Assembly: GCF_016908595.1 (NCBI RefSeq)
Contig: NZ_JAFBEC010000006.1
Span: 62,001 to 126,000, forward strand
Direction: 5' to 3'
Source: Geomicrobium sediminis
GTDB lineage: Bacteria > Bacillota > Bacilli > Bacillales > Marinococcaceae
DNA length: 64,000 bases
Positions 25,651 through 33,712 of the stretch are shown in pieces. Both the position numbers and the translations under genes were made by a program. Each line of letters opens with the position of its first letter. Within the stretch, counting starts at the first letter, position 1. The notes beneath the pieces were generated by a model, which saw only the letters and a program-made list of their open reading frames with translations, ran no database searches and was not told where the DNA came from.

Positions 25651-26181
25651 CTATTCATTAAATGCACGTGAGTAATGAACCGTACCGTGCACTTGTTGTA
25701 GTACGTTTGGTCGTAATTCAAGCGCCATAAATGATTCATCAGGCACGTCAAACGGTGCTGTAATCTTCCATTCACTTGCACGTGTAAACCCAAACTTTGG
25801 GTAGTACGCTTCGTGCCCGAGAACAATCACCGATTCATGACCAGTTTCAGTTGCTTTTGATAATGCATGCTGAATTAACAGGCTACCAATACCCCTACCT
25901 TGAGAATCAGGTAAGACAGATACAGGTGCAAGTGCTAAGGAGTCAGCATGATCATTGTTGTTTTTAATCGTAATTTTAGAGAGCACAATGTGTCCTACAA
26001 TACGCTCGCCATCAACTGCAACAAACGTTAAATCAGGTTGATACGCATCAGTCTCACGAATCTTCGCGACGAGCGTATGCTCCTGGTGATCCGTATGCTC
26101 TGCGTGTCGAAAAGCTTGTTCAATGACATATCCAATGTCTTTATAGTCAGAAGGGCGTTCCTCTCGTATGGAAATCGTCAC
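25651..26181 (-). CDS. GNAT N-acetyltransferase, YhbS-like
   Basis: 176 aa. The N-terminal IREERPSDYKDIGYVIEQAF, the acetyl-CoA loop VLPDSQGRGIGSLLIQHAL and VIVLGHEAYYPKFGFTRASEW are typical of the YhbS subfamily of GNAT acetyltransferases; the C-terminal FDVPDESFMALEL also fits. Substrate unknown. GTG 26181 has AAAGGAG seven bases upstream. Upstream on the same strand are a mini-ORF and a GTTCTTAATA hairpin, and the leader of the MutS2-like gene begins right after its stop; the two genes may share a transcript. Confidence 0.85.
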   Translation of the reverse strand: MTISIREERPSDYKDIGYVIEQAFRHAEHTDHQEHTLVAKIRETDAYQPDLTFVAVDGERIVGHIVLSKITIKNNNDHADSLALAPVSVLPDSQGRGIGSLLIQHALSKATETGHESVIVLGHEAYYPKFGFTRASEWKITAPFDVPDESFMALELRPNVLQQVHGTVHYSRAFNE

Positions 26182-26221
26182 AATGATTCTCCTTTACGTT
26201 GAGTGGAAATGTGATAACATC

Positions 26222-26251
26222 CGTTCTTAATAAAAAAGCGTATTAAGAACG
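26222..26251. repeat. Hairpin with GTTCTTAAT arms before the GNAT gene
   Basis: CGTTCTTAATA / TATTAAGAACG, perfect 11-bp arms with an 8-base spacer. The arms repeat the GTTCTTAA sequence of the MutS2 leader helix. On the minus strand the 5' arm overlaps the last codons of a 13-residue mini-ORF. No T-run follows the hairpin on the minus strand. Confidence 0.65.
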
Positions 26252-26284
26252 TTTACACCCCAGTAATGAACATAAGTTATACAA
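26243..26284 (-). CDS. Putative leader mini-ORF MYNLCSLLGCKRS
   Basis: TTG 26284 lies exactly seven bases after GGAGG (26292-26296) and opens a 13-codon frame that ends inside the GTTCTTAA hairpin arm 61 bases before the GNAT start. The strong ribosome site with no other gene to serve is the main evidence. Regulatory use is inference. Confidence 0.35.
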   Translation of the reverse strand: MYNLCSLLGCKRS

Positions 26285-26396
26285 ACAAAAACCTCCATTT
26301 CAATTACTTTAAATTGTATGGACTGAAACGAACGATGTCAACTTGGGAAGGTTTACTAACTAAGAGAATACGAGTTCAATGTGTCCACGCTTCTTT

Positions 26397-27035
26397 TTAG
26401 TGATTGGAAATAGCGGTTTGTTTCTGCTCAAACGGTGCATAAATCTGTTTGTTCTCAAGCGTATACATGGTCGAGTTCATGTTTTCAAACTGGATTCGCT
26501 CATGAGAAGTAAAGAGTACACCTTTCTTAGAGTCGACTAAACGCTCTAAGATTGTAGTTAGTAGCTGTTTCCCTTCATCATCAACACCTGCGAACGGTTC
26601 ATCAAAGACGTACCATTCACGATCAAGATAACACATAGTAACGAAAAACAGTTTGCGGCGTTCCCCGCCAGACAACATGGAGACTTCGCTGTTCCACGCT
26701 TCATCAAGAAACGTTTTCAGGCCGATGCTTTCAATATAAGCGAAATAATCATTGTACGTATGTTTTACACGATCAAGAGTTAAAACAAATTGTACGTAGT
26801 CCTTTACTTTAAGTTTCATCGAGAAATATAAGTTTTGGTTCATATAAATCAGATCATCATTACCGGTAATCGTTCCAGAATAATTGTGAATAATTCCAGA
26901 TAGGCAATCGAGGAAGGTCGACTTCCCAGATCCATTTTTCCCATAGATATAGTTCAATCCAATTTGAAAGCTAACGTTCGTATTCTCGATCATCGATGCA
27001 TAGGATAAATTCTGAATGGTAATCATCCGGTTCAC
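26397..27035 (-). CDS. ABC transporter ATP-binding protein
   Basis: 212 aa. Walker A GKNGSGKST (32-40), signature LSGGERRKL (121-129), Walker B WYVFDEPFAGVDDEG (141-155) and switch His in FTSHE. The compact size and the absence of extra domains fit a bacteriocin/antibiotic-type or CcmA-like exporter ATPase. Its start overlaps the stop of the permease gene (ATGA), so the two are coupled and form one transporter. Substrate unknown. Confidence 0.85.
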   Translation of the reverse strand: MNRMITIQNLSYASMIENTNVSFQIGLNYIYGKNGSGKSTFLDCLSGIIHNYSGTITGNDDLIYMNQNLYFSMKLKVKDYVQFVLTLDRVKHTYNDYFAYIESIGLKTFLDEAWNSEVSMLSGGERRKLFFVTMCYLDREWYVFDEPFAGVDDEGKQLLTTILERLVDSKKGVLFTSHERIQFENMNSTMYTLENKQIYAPFEQKQTAISNH

Positions 27036-27709
27036 CTTCTCATGATAGAATTTACTCGGTAGTTTCGTAAGCTATACACTCCTGTAATAATACAAAGCGC
27101 CGATCCAATGACATAAACGAGATATTCGAACGCGCCTTGCATAAATAAAATTTGAGAAAGGTATACGAGCGGATTTACATAGTTAATCATGTGCTCAAAC
27201 GTTAGCGTAAACAATGAGATGAAAAAAATGATTGCAATGACTGTGCTAAGTGTTTGATAGCTACTCTTGTGAAGCATCGTCAAATTCGCTGATAAAAATG
27301 CAACAGGCAAAGCAAGGAAAATGAGTAAGGTTGAATACAACATTGCTTCTACAAAGCTTACTGGAAAAAATAAAGCAGCAATGCTGTTCAAAATGACCAT
27401 GCTAATAAAAGCTGACGTCATTTGTGTGAGCACGAGCGAAATAAAGAACAGCATCCGTGAAGGATTCATTGAAAAATACGTTTTCAGTAGCCCAGCTTCT
27501 CGGAGTCGTACCGCTTGAAGTCCTACTCCAAAGATGTAACAGGCAAAAATAATGATTGCCCAAAAGTAATTTAAAAACATCGTATCTTGAACGTACTGAC
27601 CATTGATGAAAAGAAAGATGACAGGAAGTGCCGTTGACCAAAGTAATGGCAGCTTTTCTTTAAGTAAAATCTTCATGTTTAATATGTAGTAAGCCTGAAT
27701 AACATTCAC
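27032..27709 (-). CDS. ABC transporter permease (six TM)
   Basis: 225 aa with six hydrophobic segments (about 22-37, 46-66, 85-105, 113-135, 150-172, 190-210) like an ABC-2-type export permease. No signature recognised beyond topology; HKSSYQTLSTVIA lies in a loop. GTG 27709 with GAGGTGAT is the start. It is the first gene of the two-gene exporter. A terminator of the upstream hpaC transcript lies 17 bases before it. Confidence 0.78.
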   Translation of the reverse strand: MNVIQAYYILNMKILLKEKLPLLWSTALPVIFLFINGQYVQDTMFLNYFWAIIIFACYIFGVGLQAVRLREAGLLKTYFSMNPSRMLFFISLVLTQMTSAFISMVILNSIAALFFPVSFVEAMLYSTLLIFLALPVAFLSANLTMLHKSSYQTLSTVIAIIFFISLFTLTFEHMINYVNPLVYLSQILFMQGAFEYLVYVIGSALCIITGVYSLRNYRVNSIMRR

Positions 27710-27725
27710 TATCGATCACCTCATT

Positions 27726-27754
27726 AAAAATAGACGCTGTGATGACAACGTCTA
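27726..27754 (-). terminator. Terminator after hpaC
   Basis: TAGACG / CGTCTA with a 12-base loop followed by TTTTT on the minus strand ends the hpaE-B-D-C transcript. Confidence 0.8.
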
Positions 27755-27820
27755 CTTCTTCTCGTTCTATAAAGATGCTTTATTTCCTCCTTATTTCCCA
27801 AAAAAAGTTAAATGCTGATC

Positions 27821-28297
27821 TTATACTCCTTCAAACTGTAGATTCTTATAATGACCGTTGTAGAATGTAAGAGGTTCTGCATGATCATTAATGAGTAAGT
27901 TGTAGACATTCCCGACAAAGAGCGTATGATCACCTTCACGGTGGGTGTTATGAACGGTACATGCTAACGAAACGAGTGATTCTTGTACAATGGGCAAATT
28001 TGCAAACGTATTAAACGAGTAAGGGTGTGTCGCTTGCTTTTGGCCGGCGAAAAGCATGGATGTATCTTTTTGTTCTCGAGATAATACATTTACTGAAAAT
28101 GTTCCTGACGACTCAATCATTTTACGCATCTTTGCGTGGTGACCGATCGAAATGAGAATAAGCTTCGGATCGAGTGACACTGACATAAAGGCGTTCGCCG
28201 TCATGCCATGAATGTGACCGTCATGTTCAGCAGCGATGACGGTCACGCCTGTCGCGAACTTGCTCATTGCTGTTCGAAATTGATGATCGTCCATCAT
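27821..28297 (-). CDS. hpaC: 4-HPA 3-monooxygenase, flavin reductase component
   Basis: 158 aa flavin-reductase-like protein (MDDHQFRTAMSKFATGVTVIAAEHDGHIHGMTANAFMSVSLDPKLILISIG). It reduces FAD or FMN with NADH for the oxygenase HpaB. The family covers many reductase components, but its place at the end of hpaE-B-D fixes the assignment. AAAGGAG is eight bases before the first of two ATGs. Confidence 0.88.
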   Translation of the reverse strand: MMDDHQFRTAMSKFATGVTVIAAEHDGHIHGMTANAFMSVSLDPKLILISIGHHAKMRKMIESSGTFSVNVLSREQKDTSMLFAGQKQATHPYSFNTFANLPIVQESLVSLACTVHNTHREGDHTLFVGNVYNLLINDHAEPLTFYNGHYKNLQFEGV

Positions 28298-28331
28298 AGC
28301 AAGCGCTCCTTTCTAAGTGGGTGGCTAAGGG

Positions 28332-29315
28332 TTAGATGATAAATGTCGGTTTCTTCTTTTCTAATTTAGGCTCCGTAAGGGATACCGTTTGCTCTCCTTG
28401 TAACGTAAGGAAGTGAGACGCTTCTTCAAACCAACTATCCGGGGCTTCATGCCCCCAAAACGTGGCACGTCTTGGGTCGTCAAGGTCCCAGCGAATCGGT
28501 TTAAAATCAGGGTCAGACGTTAAATAATCGCCGTTATACAGTTCAATTCGGTGACCATCAGGGTCGCGCAAGTACAAGAAAAAGGCATTAGATAGTCCGT
28601 GACGACCAGGACCACGTTCGATGTTCGGACCATAGCCGATCGAAGCAAGTACGTCACACGCATCAATGAGGCTCATCGGATCTTTCAACCAGTAACCAAC
28701 GTGATGAAGCCTAGGTCCTAATCCGTTCATAAACGCCACGTCGTGTACACTCGGTTTACGATGTAACCATGCGGCCCAGATGTTGTCGTTTTCAGTTGCG
28801 GTGTATTCAGAACAACGGAAACCGAGCTCACGAAGGTAGAAGTTGTGAGCAGCCTCTACGTCTTCAACCATGCAGTTGAAATGATCAATTCGTTGTACCT
28901 TTGCCCCTTTATAAAGGTCATATCGCTGCAATAGTCGATCCACCGTTTCCATTTCATGATAGAATTCAACGGTTAGTCCACTAGGATCAGTCACACGAAG
29001 GGCGCGCCCCATTGCGGTTTGCTCTCCTTTTTGCAGCCAGCGGACGTCCTGGTTATGCTTTTTAAAAAGCTTTGCGAGTGTTTCTAAATCATTTTCAGCT
29101 TCTACTTTGTAACTAATCGCTTCAACCACGGGCTCAGTGCCCTTTTTTAGACATAGGCTATGATGGTTGTGTTCTTCAAGTCCCCGCAAGTAGAGGTGGT
29201 TTTCATCTCGAGCGGTTTCAATAAATCCAAGTGCATCGTAAAACGCAAAGGATTGCTCTAAGTCTGTGACGTGCAACACGGCACGGCTCGCACGGATAAT
29301 GTTTGGATTCGTCAT
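28332..29315 (-). CDS. hpaD: 3,4-dihydroxyphenylacetate 2,3-dioxygenase
   Basis: 327 aa type I extradiol dioxygenase with two vicinal-oxygen-chelate domains. The catalytic C-terminal module has metal ligands in IDHFNCMVEDV (His), LHHVGYWL (His) and DGHRIELYNGDY (Glu). The N-terminal module (RASRAVLHVTDLEQSFAFYDALGF) is degenerate, as usual. The enzyme opens the ring of homoprotocatechuate to 5-carboxymethyl-2-hydroxymuconate semialdehyde. It sits between hpaB and hpaC, 14 bases after hpaB. Confidence 0.92.
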   Translation of the reverse strand: MTNPNIIRASRAVLHVTDLEQSFAFYDALGFIETARDENHLYLRGLEEHNHHSLCLKKGTEPVVEAISYKVEAENDLETLAKLFKKHNQDVRWLQKGEQTAMGRALRVTDPSGLTVEFYHEMETVDRLLQRYDLYKGAKVQRIDHFNCMVEDVEAAHNFYLRELGFRCSEYTATENDNIWAAWLHRKPSVHDVAFMNGLGPRLHHVGYWLKDPMSLIDACDVLASIGYGPNIERGPGRHGLSNAFFLYLRDPDGHRIELYNGDYLTSDPDFKPIRWDLDDPRRATFWGHEAPDSWFEEASHFLTLQGEQTVSLTEPKLEKKKPTFII

Positions 29316-29329
29316 CAGATCACTCCCCG

Positions 29330-30799
29330 TTAAGAAAAGTTAGGCTTCACAGCGGTCGTTTGCTGCAAAAAGTCTTGAACGTACTGTTTGTAAGGTTCCT
29401 TGTCATATTGATCGAAGTAAGCCATGCCCATCTTTATTGGATCTCCAAAGAAATAGTATTCATAATGCATTTGACGACTGCCGAATGCACTTAATGTCAT
29501 ATCCCAAGCGAGACGGAACAATTGCACACGCTCGTAACCTTGAAGGTTCTTTGATTGGAGTGCCCGATTCACAATCATACCGATTTCAGGGCTTTGAAAA
29601 TCGGCTTCGCTCGGAATTCCCATTAATCCAGAGGCCCCAAGAATACGTAGGATTTCTACGAGACGAGGGTACACTCTTGGATAGTAGTTTCTTGCAGCGT
29701 TTAAAGCCTCAAAGTCGGGTGTCATCGTACCTGAACGATCGAGAGTTGCATTTTGTTCAGAGCGGTACAAGTGAGACTTCATCGTCTCAAGTGTGAGCAT
29801 AATTTCGGTCCCTTTGTCTTTCACGTGTTGGAAGCCATCAATGCCAATCGAATCCATAATGTTTAACACTGTTCCGAGAAGGAATTCGGTTTTAATAACA
29901 TTTTTGGCGACGACTTGATGAGACATATGGACGACTGCATTCGTCTCTTTAAACGTACGGTTGCAAATGGACGAATTGCCACATACAAACACTTTTTCCC
30001 AAGGAACAAACACGTTGTCAAAATGAACAATCGCGTCACCTTCTTCAAAGCGACTGCTTAATGGATGGTCGTACGTCGATTTGTTTTGGTCGAACGATTC
30101 TCGGCTTATGAATGATAGCCCTTCGGTATTGTTTGGAACGACGAATGCGAGTGAATACGGATCATCTAACTCGCCTGCTGGCTTAACCGTTGAAGGGAAA
30201 ACGAGAATTTCATCTGTGATTCCCCCTTGAGTTGCGAGCAATCGTACGCCGTCCACGATAATACCGTCAGATTTCTTTTCTACGAGGTGAAGGGCCATGT
30301 TGGCATCCTTTTGTTCGTGTTGTGCCTTTTCTCGATTCACTTGTGGATGAATGAGTGTATGAGTGAGGCTAATGTCGTTTTCTCTTGCGTATTCATAATA
30401 AGCGCGAGCGTTATCTGCAAACATCGGGTCCGCTTCTTTAAATAGCTCATTGTTCATTCCCATCGCCATCACTTCAGCATTCAAATAATCTGGCGAGCGC
30501 CCCATCATGCCTCCAGATGTTCTCGCCCAAGCTTGAATTGCTTCACGACGGCGAATGAGGTCATCGATCGACGTTGGCTGCAGGAATGTCATGCCTACCG
30601 GCGTTCCAGACGTAGGTGATGTGTAAAGAAGTGTCTCCTGTTGGTCATATTGGAGGTCGTATAAGTTGGCCATCGATTGGATGACATTCTTAAACGCTGG
30701 ATGTGTTGTTGGATCTTCGACACGTGCCCCATCGATAAATACGTTATTGCGAGCTTTCTTTAATCGTTCTTTATATTGTGCTCCAGTTTTGGCTGGCAT
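29330..30799 (-). CDS. hpaB: 4-hydroxyphenylacetate 3-monooxygenase, oxygenase component
   Basis: 489 aa, in the range for two-component HpaB flavin monooxygenases (about 480-520). MPAKTGAQYKERLKKARNNVFIDG, THTLIHPQVNREK, GIIVDGVRLLATQG, DNVFVPWEKVFVCGN and the acyl-CoA-dehydrogenase-like helices at the C-terminus are typical. It hydroxylates 4-hydroxyphenylacetate to 3,4-dihydroxyphenylacetate with reduced FAD from HpaC. It starts 5 bases after hpaE. Confidence 0.93.
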   Translation of the reverse strand: MPAKTGAQYKERLKKARNNVFIDGARVEDPTTHPAFKNVIQSMANLYDLQYDQQETLLYTSPTSGTPVGMTFLQPTSIDDLIRRREAIQAWARTSGGMMGRSPDYLNAEVMAMGMNNELFKEADPMFADNARAYYEYARENDISLTHTLIHPQVNREKAQHEQKDANMALHLVEKKSDGIIVDGVRLLATQGGITDEILVFPSTVKPAGELDDPYSLAFVVPNNTEGLSFISRESFDQNKSTYDHPLSSRFEEGDAIVHFDNVFVPWEKVFVCGNSSICNRTFKETNAVVHMSHQVVAKNVIKTEFLLGTVLNIMDSIGIDGFQHVKDKGTEIMLTLETMKSHLYRSEQNATLDRSGTMTPDFEALNAARNYYPRVYPRLVEILRILGASGLMGIPSEADFQSPEIGMIVNRALQSKNLQGYERVQLFRLAWDMTLSAFGSRQMHYEYYFFGDPIKMGMAYFDQYDKEPYKQYVQDFLQQTTAVKPNFS

Positions 30800-30804
30800 T
30801 TCAT

Positions 30805-32337
30805 TCAGCTCCTTGTCGTTGGTTTTCCGAATTGCGGAATGTGGTGGTCGCCCATGGCAACGTGTATGATTTGAACTTCAGTATAAAATTCAAAAGCGTA
30901 ATGTCCGCCTTCTCTGCCGATTCCACTATGCTTGGACCCACCAAATGGGGTGCGTAAATCCCGAACATTTTGTGAATTCACCCAAAGCATTCCAGCATCA
31001 ACGGCATGAGCAACTCGGTGCCCCCGTTGTAAATCTTTCGTCCAAACATAACCGGCTAAGCCGTACCGAACGGCATTTGCTTTTTCGATCACATCGGCTT
31101 CATCACGAAAAGTCATGACAGAAAGAACTGGGCCGAAGATTTCTTCTTGAACGACACGCATACCTTGCTCAACATTTAAGAGAAGTGTTGGGGGAACGTA
31201 ACATCCTTGTCGTAGGTCATCAGGAACCGTCGTTTGGTAGAGTTCTGCTCCTTCTTCTGTGGCGATTTTCAAATACTGTTTCACATTGTTGTAGTGTTCA
31301 CGGTGAATGAGTGGACCGACTTCGGTTTTAAGATCTAGTGGATCGCCAACTTGAATGTGATCAACGCGTGTTTTAAGTCGCTCTATAAATTCTTCTGCAA
31401 CAGATTCATGGATATATAGACGTGAATTAGCTGTGCAACGCTCACCATTAAAGGAAAAGATACCCCACGTACACGCATCAAGTGCGCGGTCAAGGTCTGC
31501 ATCTTCGAAAACGATGATCGGTGACTTACCGCCAAGTTCCATAGAGAATTGTTTCATCGCTTCCGCACCATTTTTTTGAATCTCTACACCCGTCTTCGTC
31601 TCACCAGTAAATGAAATCAGTGGGGCGTCGGGATGTCTTACGAGTGCCGCACCTGCGGTTTCACCGTAACCGTGGACGACGTTAAAGACGCCTTTTGGAA
31701 GGTCCGCTTTATGAATAATTTCAGCGAGACGATTTGCAGTAAGTGGTGACCATTCTGCTGGTTTTAATACGACGGTATTGCCTGTTGCAAGGGCAGGGGC
31801 GATCTTCCACGTCTCAAGCATGAACGGCGCGTTCCACGGCGTAATGAGTCCAGCAACACCAACAGGCTTATGAATCGTATAATTTAGAAACTCATCATCG
31901 ACTTGGTAGACTTCACCGACAAGCCTCGATGACACCATCTCTGCATAAAATCGGAAGTTCTGTGCCGCCCGTGCGACCATTTTTTTCGTTTGCTTTAGTG
32001 GTAAGCCAGTGTCATAGGATTCTAGCGGTGCAATTTCTTCAATATGCTCATCGATCAGGTCGGCAATCTTATTTAAATAGACCATTCGTCTTTGAATCGG
32101 TAAGCGTCCCCATTCACCGTTGAAAGCTTTCTTTGCTGCAGCAACGGCGATGTCGATATCGCGATCATTTCCAGATGCGACTTCGTTAATCGGCTCATTC
32201 GTATAAGGGTTGTAATTCGTAAACGTTTGATGACTAGATGAATCGACAAATTCACCGTTTATATACTGTTGAATCGTTGATATGTTCTGGATGACTTTCT
32301 TACCGTCTTCACTCACATTGTTTCGTAGCGTAGACAT
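30805..32337 (-). CDS. hpaE: 5-carboxymethyl-2-hydroxymuconate semialdehyde dehydrogenase
   Basis: 510 aa aldehyde dehydrogenase with catalytic Glu in SMELGGKSP and Cys in FNGERCTANSR, and NAD-site ISFTGETKTG. Family-specific context and opening (IQQYINGEFVDSS) fit HpaE, which oxidises the ring-cleavage semialdehyde to 5-carboxymethyl-2-hydroxymuconate. It is the first gene of hpaE-hpaB-hpaD-hpaC. AAAGGAGGCC precedes the ATG, and a perfect cre site lies about 30 bases upstream next to a TATATT -10-like hexamer, indicating glucose repression of this transcript. Confidence 0.9.
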   Translation of the reverse strand: MSTLRNNVSEDGKKVIQNISTIQQYINGEFVDSSSHQTFTNYNPYTNEPINEVASGNDRDIDIAVAAAKKAFNGEWGRLPIQRRMVYLNKIADLIDEHIEEIAPLESYDTGLPLKQTKKMVARAAQNFRFYAEMVSSRLVGEVYQVDDEFLNYTIHKPVGVAGLITPWNAPFMLETWKIAPALATGNTVVLKPAEWSPLTANRLAEIIHKADLPKGVFNVVHGYGETAGAALVRHPDAPLISFTGETKTGVEIQKNGAEAMKQFSMELGGKSPIIVFEDADLDRALDACTWGIFSFNGERCTANSRLYIHESVAEEFIERLKTRVDHIQVGDPLDLKTEVGPLIHREHYNNVKQYLKIATEEGAELYQTTVPDDLRQGCYVPPTLLLNVEQGMRVVQEEIFGPVLSVMTFRDEADVIEKANAVRYGLAGYVWTKDLQRGHRVAHAVDAGMLWVNSQNVRDLRTPFGGSKHSGIGREGGHYAFEFYTEVQIIHVAMGDHHIPQFGKPTTRS

Positions 32338-32364
32338 GAATGGCCTCCTTTAATTACAATATCT

Positions 32365-32378
32365 TGTAAACGCTTTCA
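32365..32378 (-). promoter_or_regulatory. cre site of the hpaEBDC operon
   Basis: On the minus strand TGAAAGCGTTTACA matches the CcpA consensus TGWAANCGNTNWCA at all positions and overlaps the promoter region of hpaE. Confidence 0.85.
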
Positions 32379-32536
32379 ATATAGCATGGGATTAGACATA
32401 GGTTAAATATTATTAAACTTCGTGTTACATACGAAAAGAATATAGATAGTAGTAAACCAGTGTTCCAGAAGGGTTTTTCAATTAGGAGAGAGTCGACAAT
32501 TAAATATTGTGGCATTGAATTTGCAACATGTAACCA

Positions 32537-32566
32537 TAAAAAAAGACTGAACGTGGTGTTCAGTCT
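32537..32566 (-). terminator. Terminator of the gntR-hpaG1-hpaG2-hpaF transcript
   Basis: AGACTGAAC / GTTCAGTCT stem with five-base loop followed by seven T residues on the minus strand; it overlaps the hpaF stop codon. Confidence 0.92.
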
Positions 32567-32958
32567 GGGCGGTTAAATCGAGTATGAATATTGTTCAGCT
32601 TATGCGTGCCTTCACCAGTAAATTCTTGTAGTTCAAAAGAAAGGGCAAGGTAACGGGTGTCTAATAACGGCTGAAAGTGTTCGCTTAGTTGTTTGAAAAT
32701 CGCTTCGCTAACTTCGGTTTTCTCCTCGTTCGTCCGGCCACTGCCAATCTTTAGTGTTGCATGCACGAATGCATCGTCTTCTAGACCATCAGCAATCACA
32801 TAATCCTCAACGATCGTTGCTCGACAGCGAATCCCTCCAATTGGGAAAAGATCTGAACGGTTGCGAAGTACGCGGTTCACTTTCATTAATAATTCGCGAA
32901 TTTGACCCGTTTCTTTAAGGTTATCCGTATACTCAACGATAAAGTGTGGCATCTGCAC
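32560..32958 (-). CDS. hpaF: 5-carboxymethyl-2-hydroxymuconate isomerase
   Basis: 132 aa member of the CHMI/tautomerase superfamily: MPHFIVEYTDNLKE with the N-terminal proline after Met (Pro follows MQM), VNRVLRNRSDLFPIGGIRCRA, HATLKIGSGRTNEEK and LSFELQEF are typical. It ketonises 5-carboxymethyl-2-hydroxymuconate. The likely start is the second ATG (MPHF), since a free N-terminal Pro is needed for catalysis; the extra MQ is probably not translated. One base separates it from hpaG2. Confidence 0.9.
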   Translation of the reverse strand: MQMPHFIVEYTDNLKETGQIRELLMKVNRVLRNRSDLFPIGGIRCRATIVEDYVIADGLEDDAFVHATLKIGSGRTNEEKTEVSEAIFKQLSEHFQPLLDTRYLALSFELQEFTGEGTHKLNNIHTRFNRPD

Positions 32959-32959
32959 C

Positions 32960-33712
32960 TTACCTTTCTAAATGATCGCTAATGATTGTATTGTGCAACT
33001 GTCCAAGACCTTCAATTTCTGTGATCACATGATCGCCTTCATATACTTTTGCGAGTCCTTCTGGTGTTCCAGTGAGGATGATGTCGTTTTTGTTTAAGGT
33101 CATGAAACTACTCAGATACTCGATTAACACAGGTACTGAAAAGACCATATCTTTGGTCGTACCGGTTTGTGTTACGGTTCCGTTAACAGTCGTCTTGAGT
33201 GTTAGGTTCATTGGATCTGGAATGTCGGACGCATCAACGAGATACGGTCCAATTGGTGTACACGTATCTCGACTCTTCACACGTAAATTCGGACGATAAT
33301 AATTTTCTAGGTAATCACGAATGGCGTAATCATTTGCAATTGTATAACCAGCGATATACTCATACGCTTTTGAGCGGGGGATGTTCTTCCCTTGTTTGCC
33401 GATGATAACGGCAAGTTCACATTCATAATGCATATGTTCCGCTTCATCAGGTCGTACAGTTTTCCCGTGATGTCCAATAAACGTATTCGGCCCTTTTAGG
33501 AAAACGAGTGGTTCTTCAGGTGCCTGAAATGCAAGTTCTTTGGCATGATCTGCGTAATTTAGACCAAGTGCAAAAACCGTTCCTGGAACGACTGGGGGAA
33601 GCCACTGAACCTCTTTTGTTGCCACAATTCGACCGCTAGGTAATTGCAATTGTTCTCCGTGTTTAACAGCTTCATGAATGGCACCGTCAACGACAACTCT
33701 AGCTCGTTTCAT
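32960..33712 (-). CDS. hpaG2: HpaG2-type decarboxylase/isomerase subunit (FAH fold)
   Basis: 250 aa fumarylacetoacetate-hydrolase-fold protein. FALGLNYADHAKEL, LVFLKGPNTFIGH, HYECELAVIIGKQGKN (metal-binding Glu residues), GYTIANDYAIRD and DIILTGTPEGLAKVYEGDHV are family hallmarks. In E. coli the two FAH units of HpaG are fused; here they are separate genes as in other Bacillaceae. It works on 5-oxopent-3-ene-1,2,5-tricarboxylate. The start overlaps the stop of hpaG1 by 4 bases. Confidence 0.88.
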   Translation of the reverse strand: MKRARVVVDGAIHEAVKHGEQLQLPSGRIVATKEVQWLPPVVPGTVFALGLNYADHAKELAFQAPEEPLVFLKGPNTFIGHHGKTVRPDEAEHMHYECELAVIIGKQGKNIPRSKAYEYIAGYTIANDYAIRDYLENYYRPNLRVKSRDTCTPIGPYLVDASDIPDPMNLTLKTTVNGTVTQTGTTKDMVFSVPVLIEYLSSFMTLNKNDIILTGTPEGLAKVYEGDHVITEIEGLGQLHNTIISDHLER

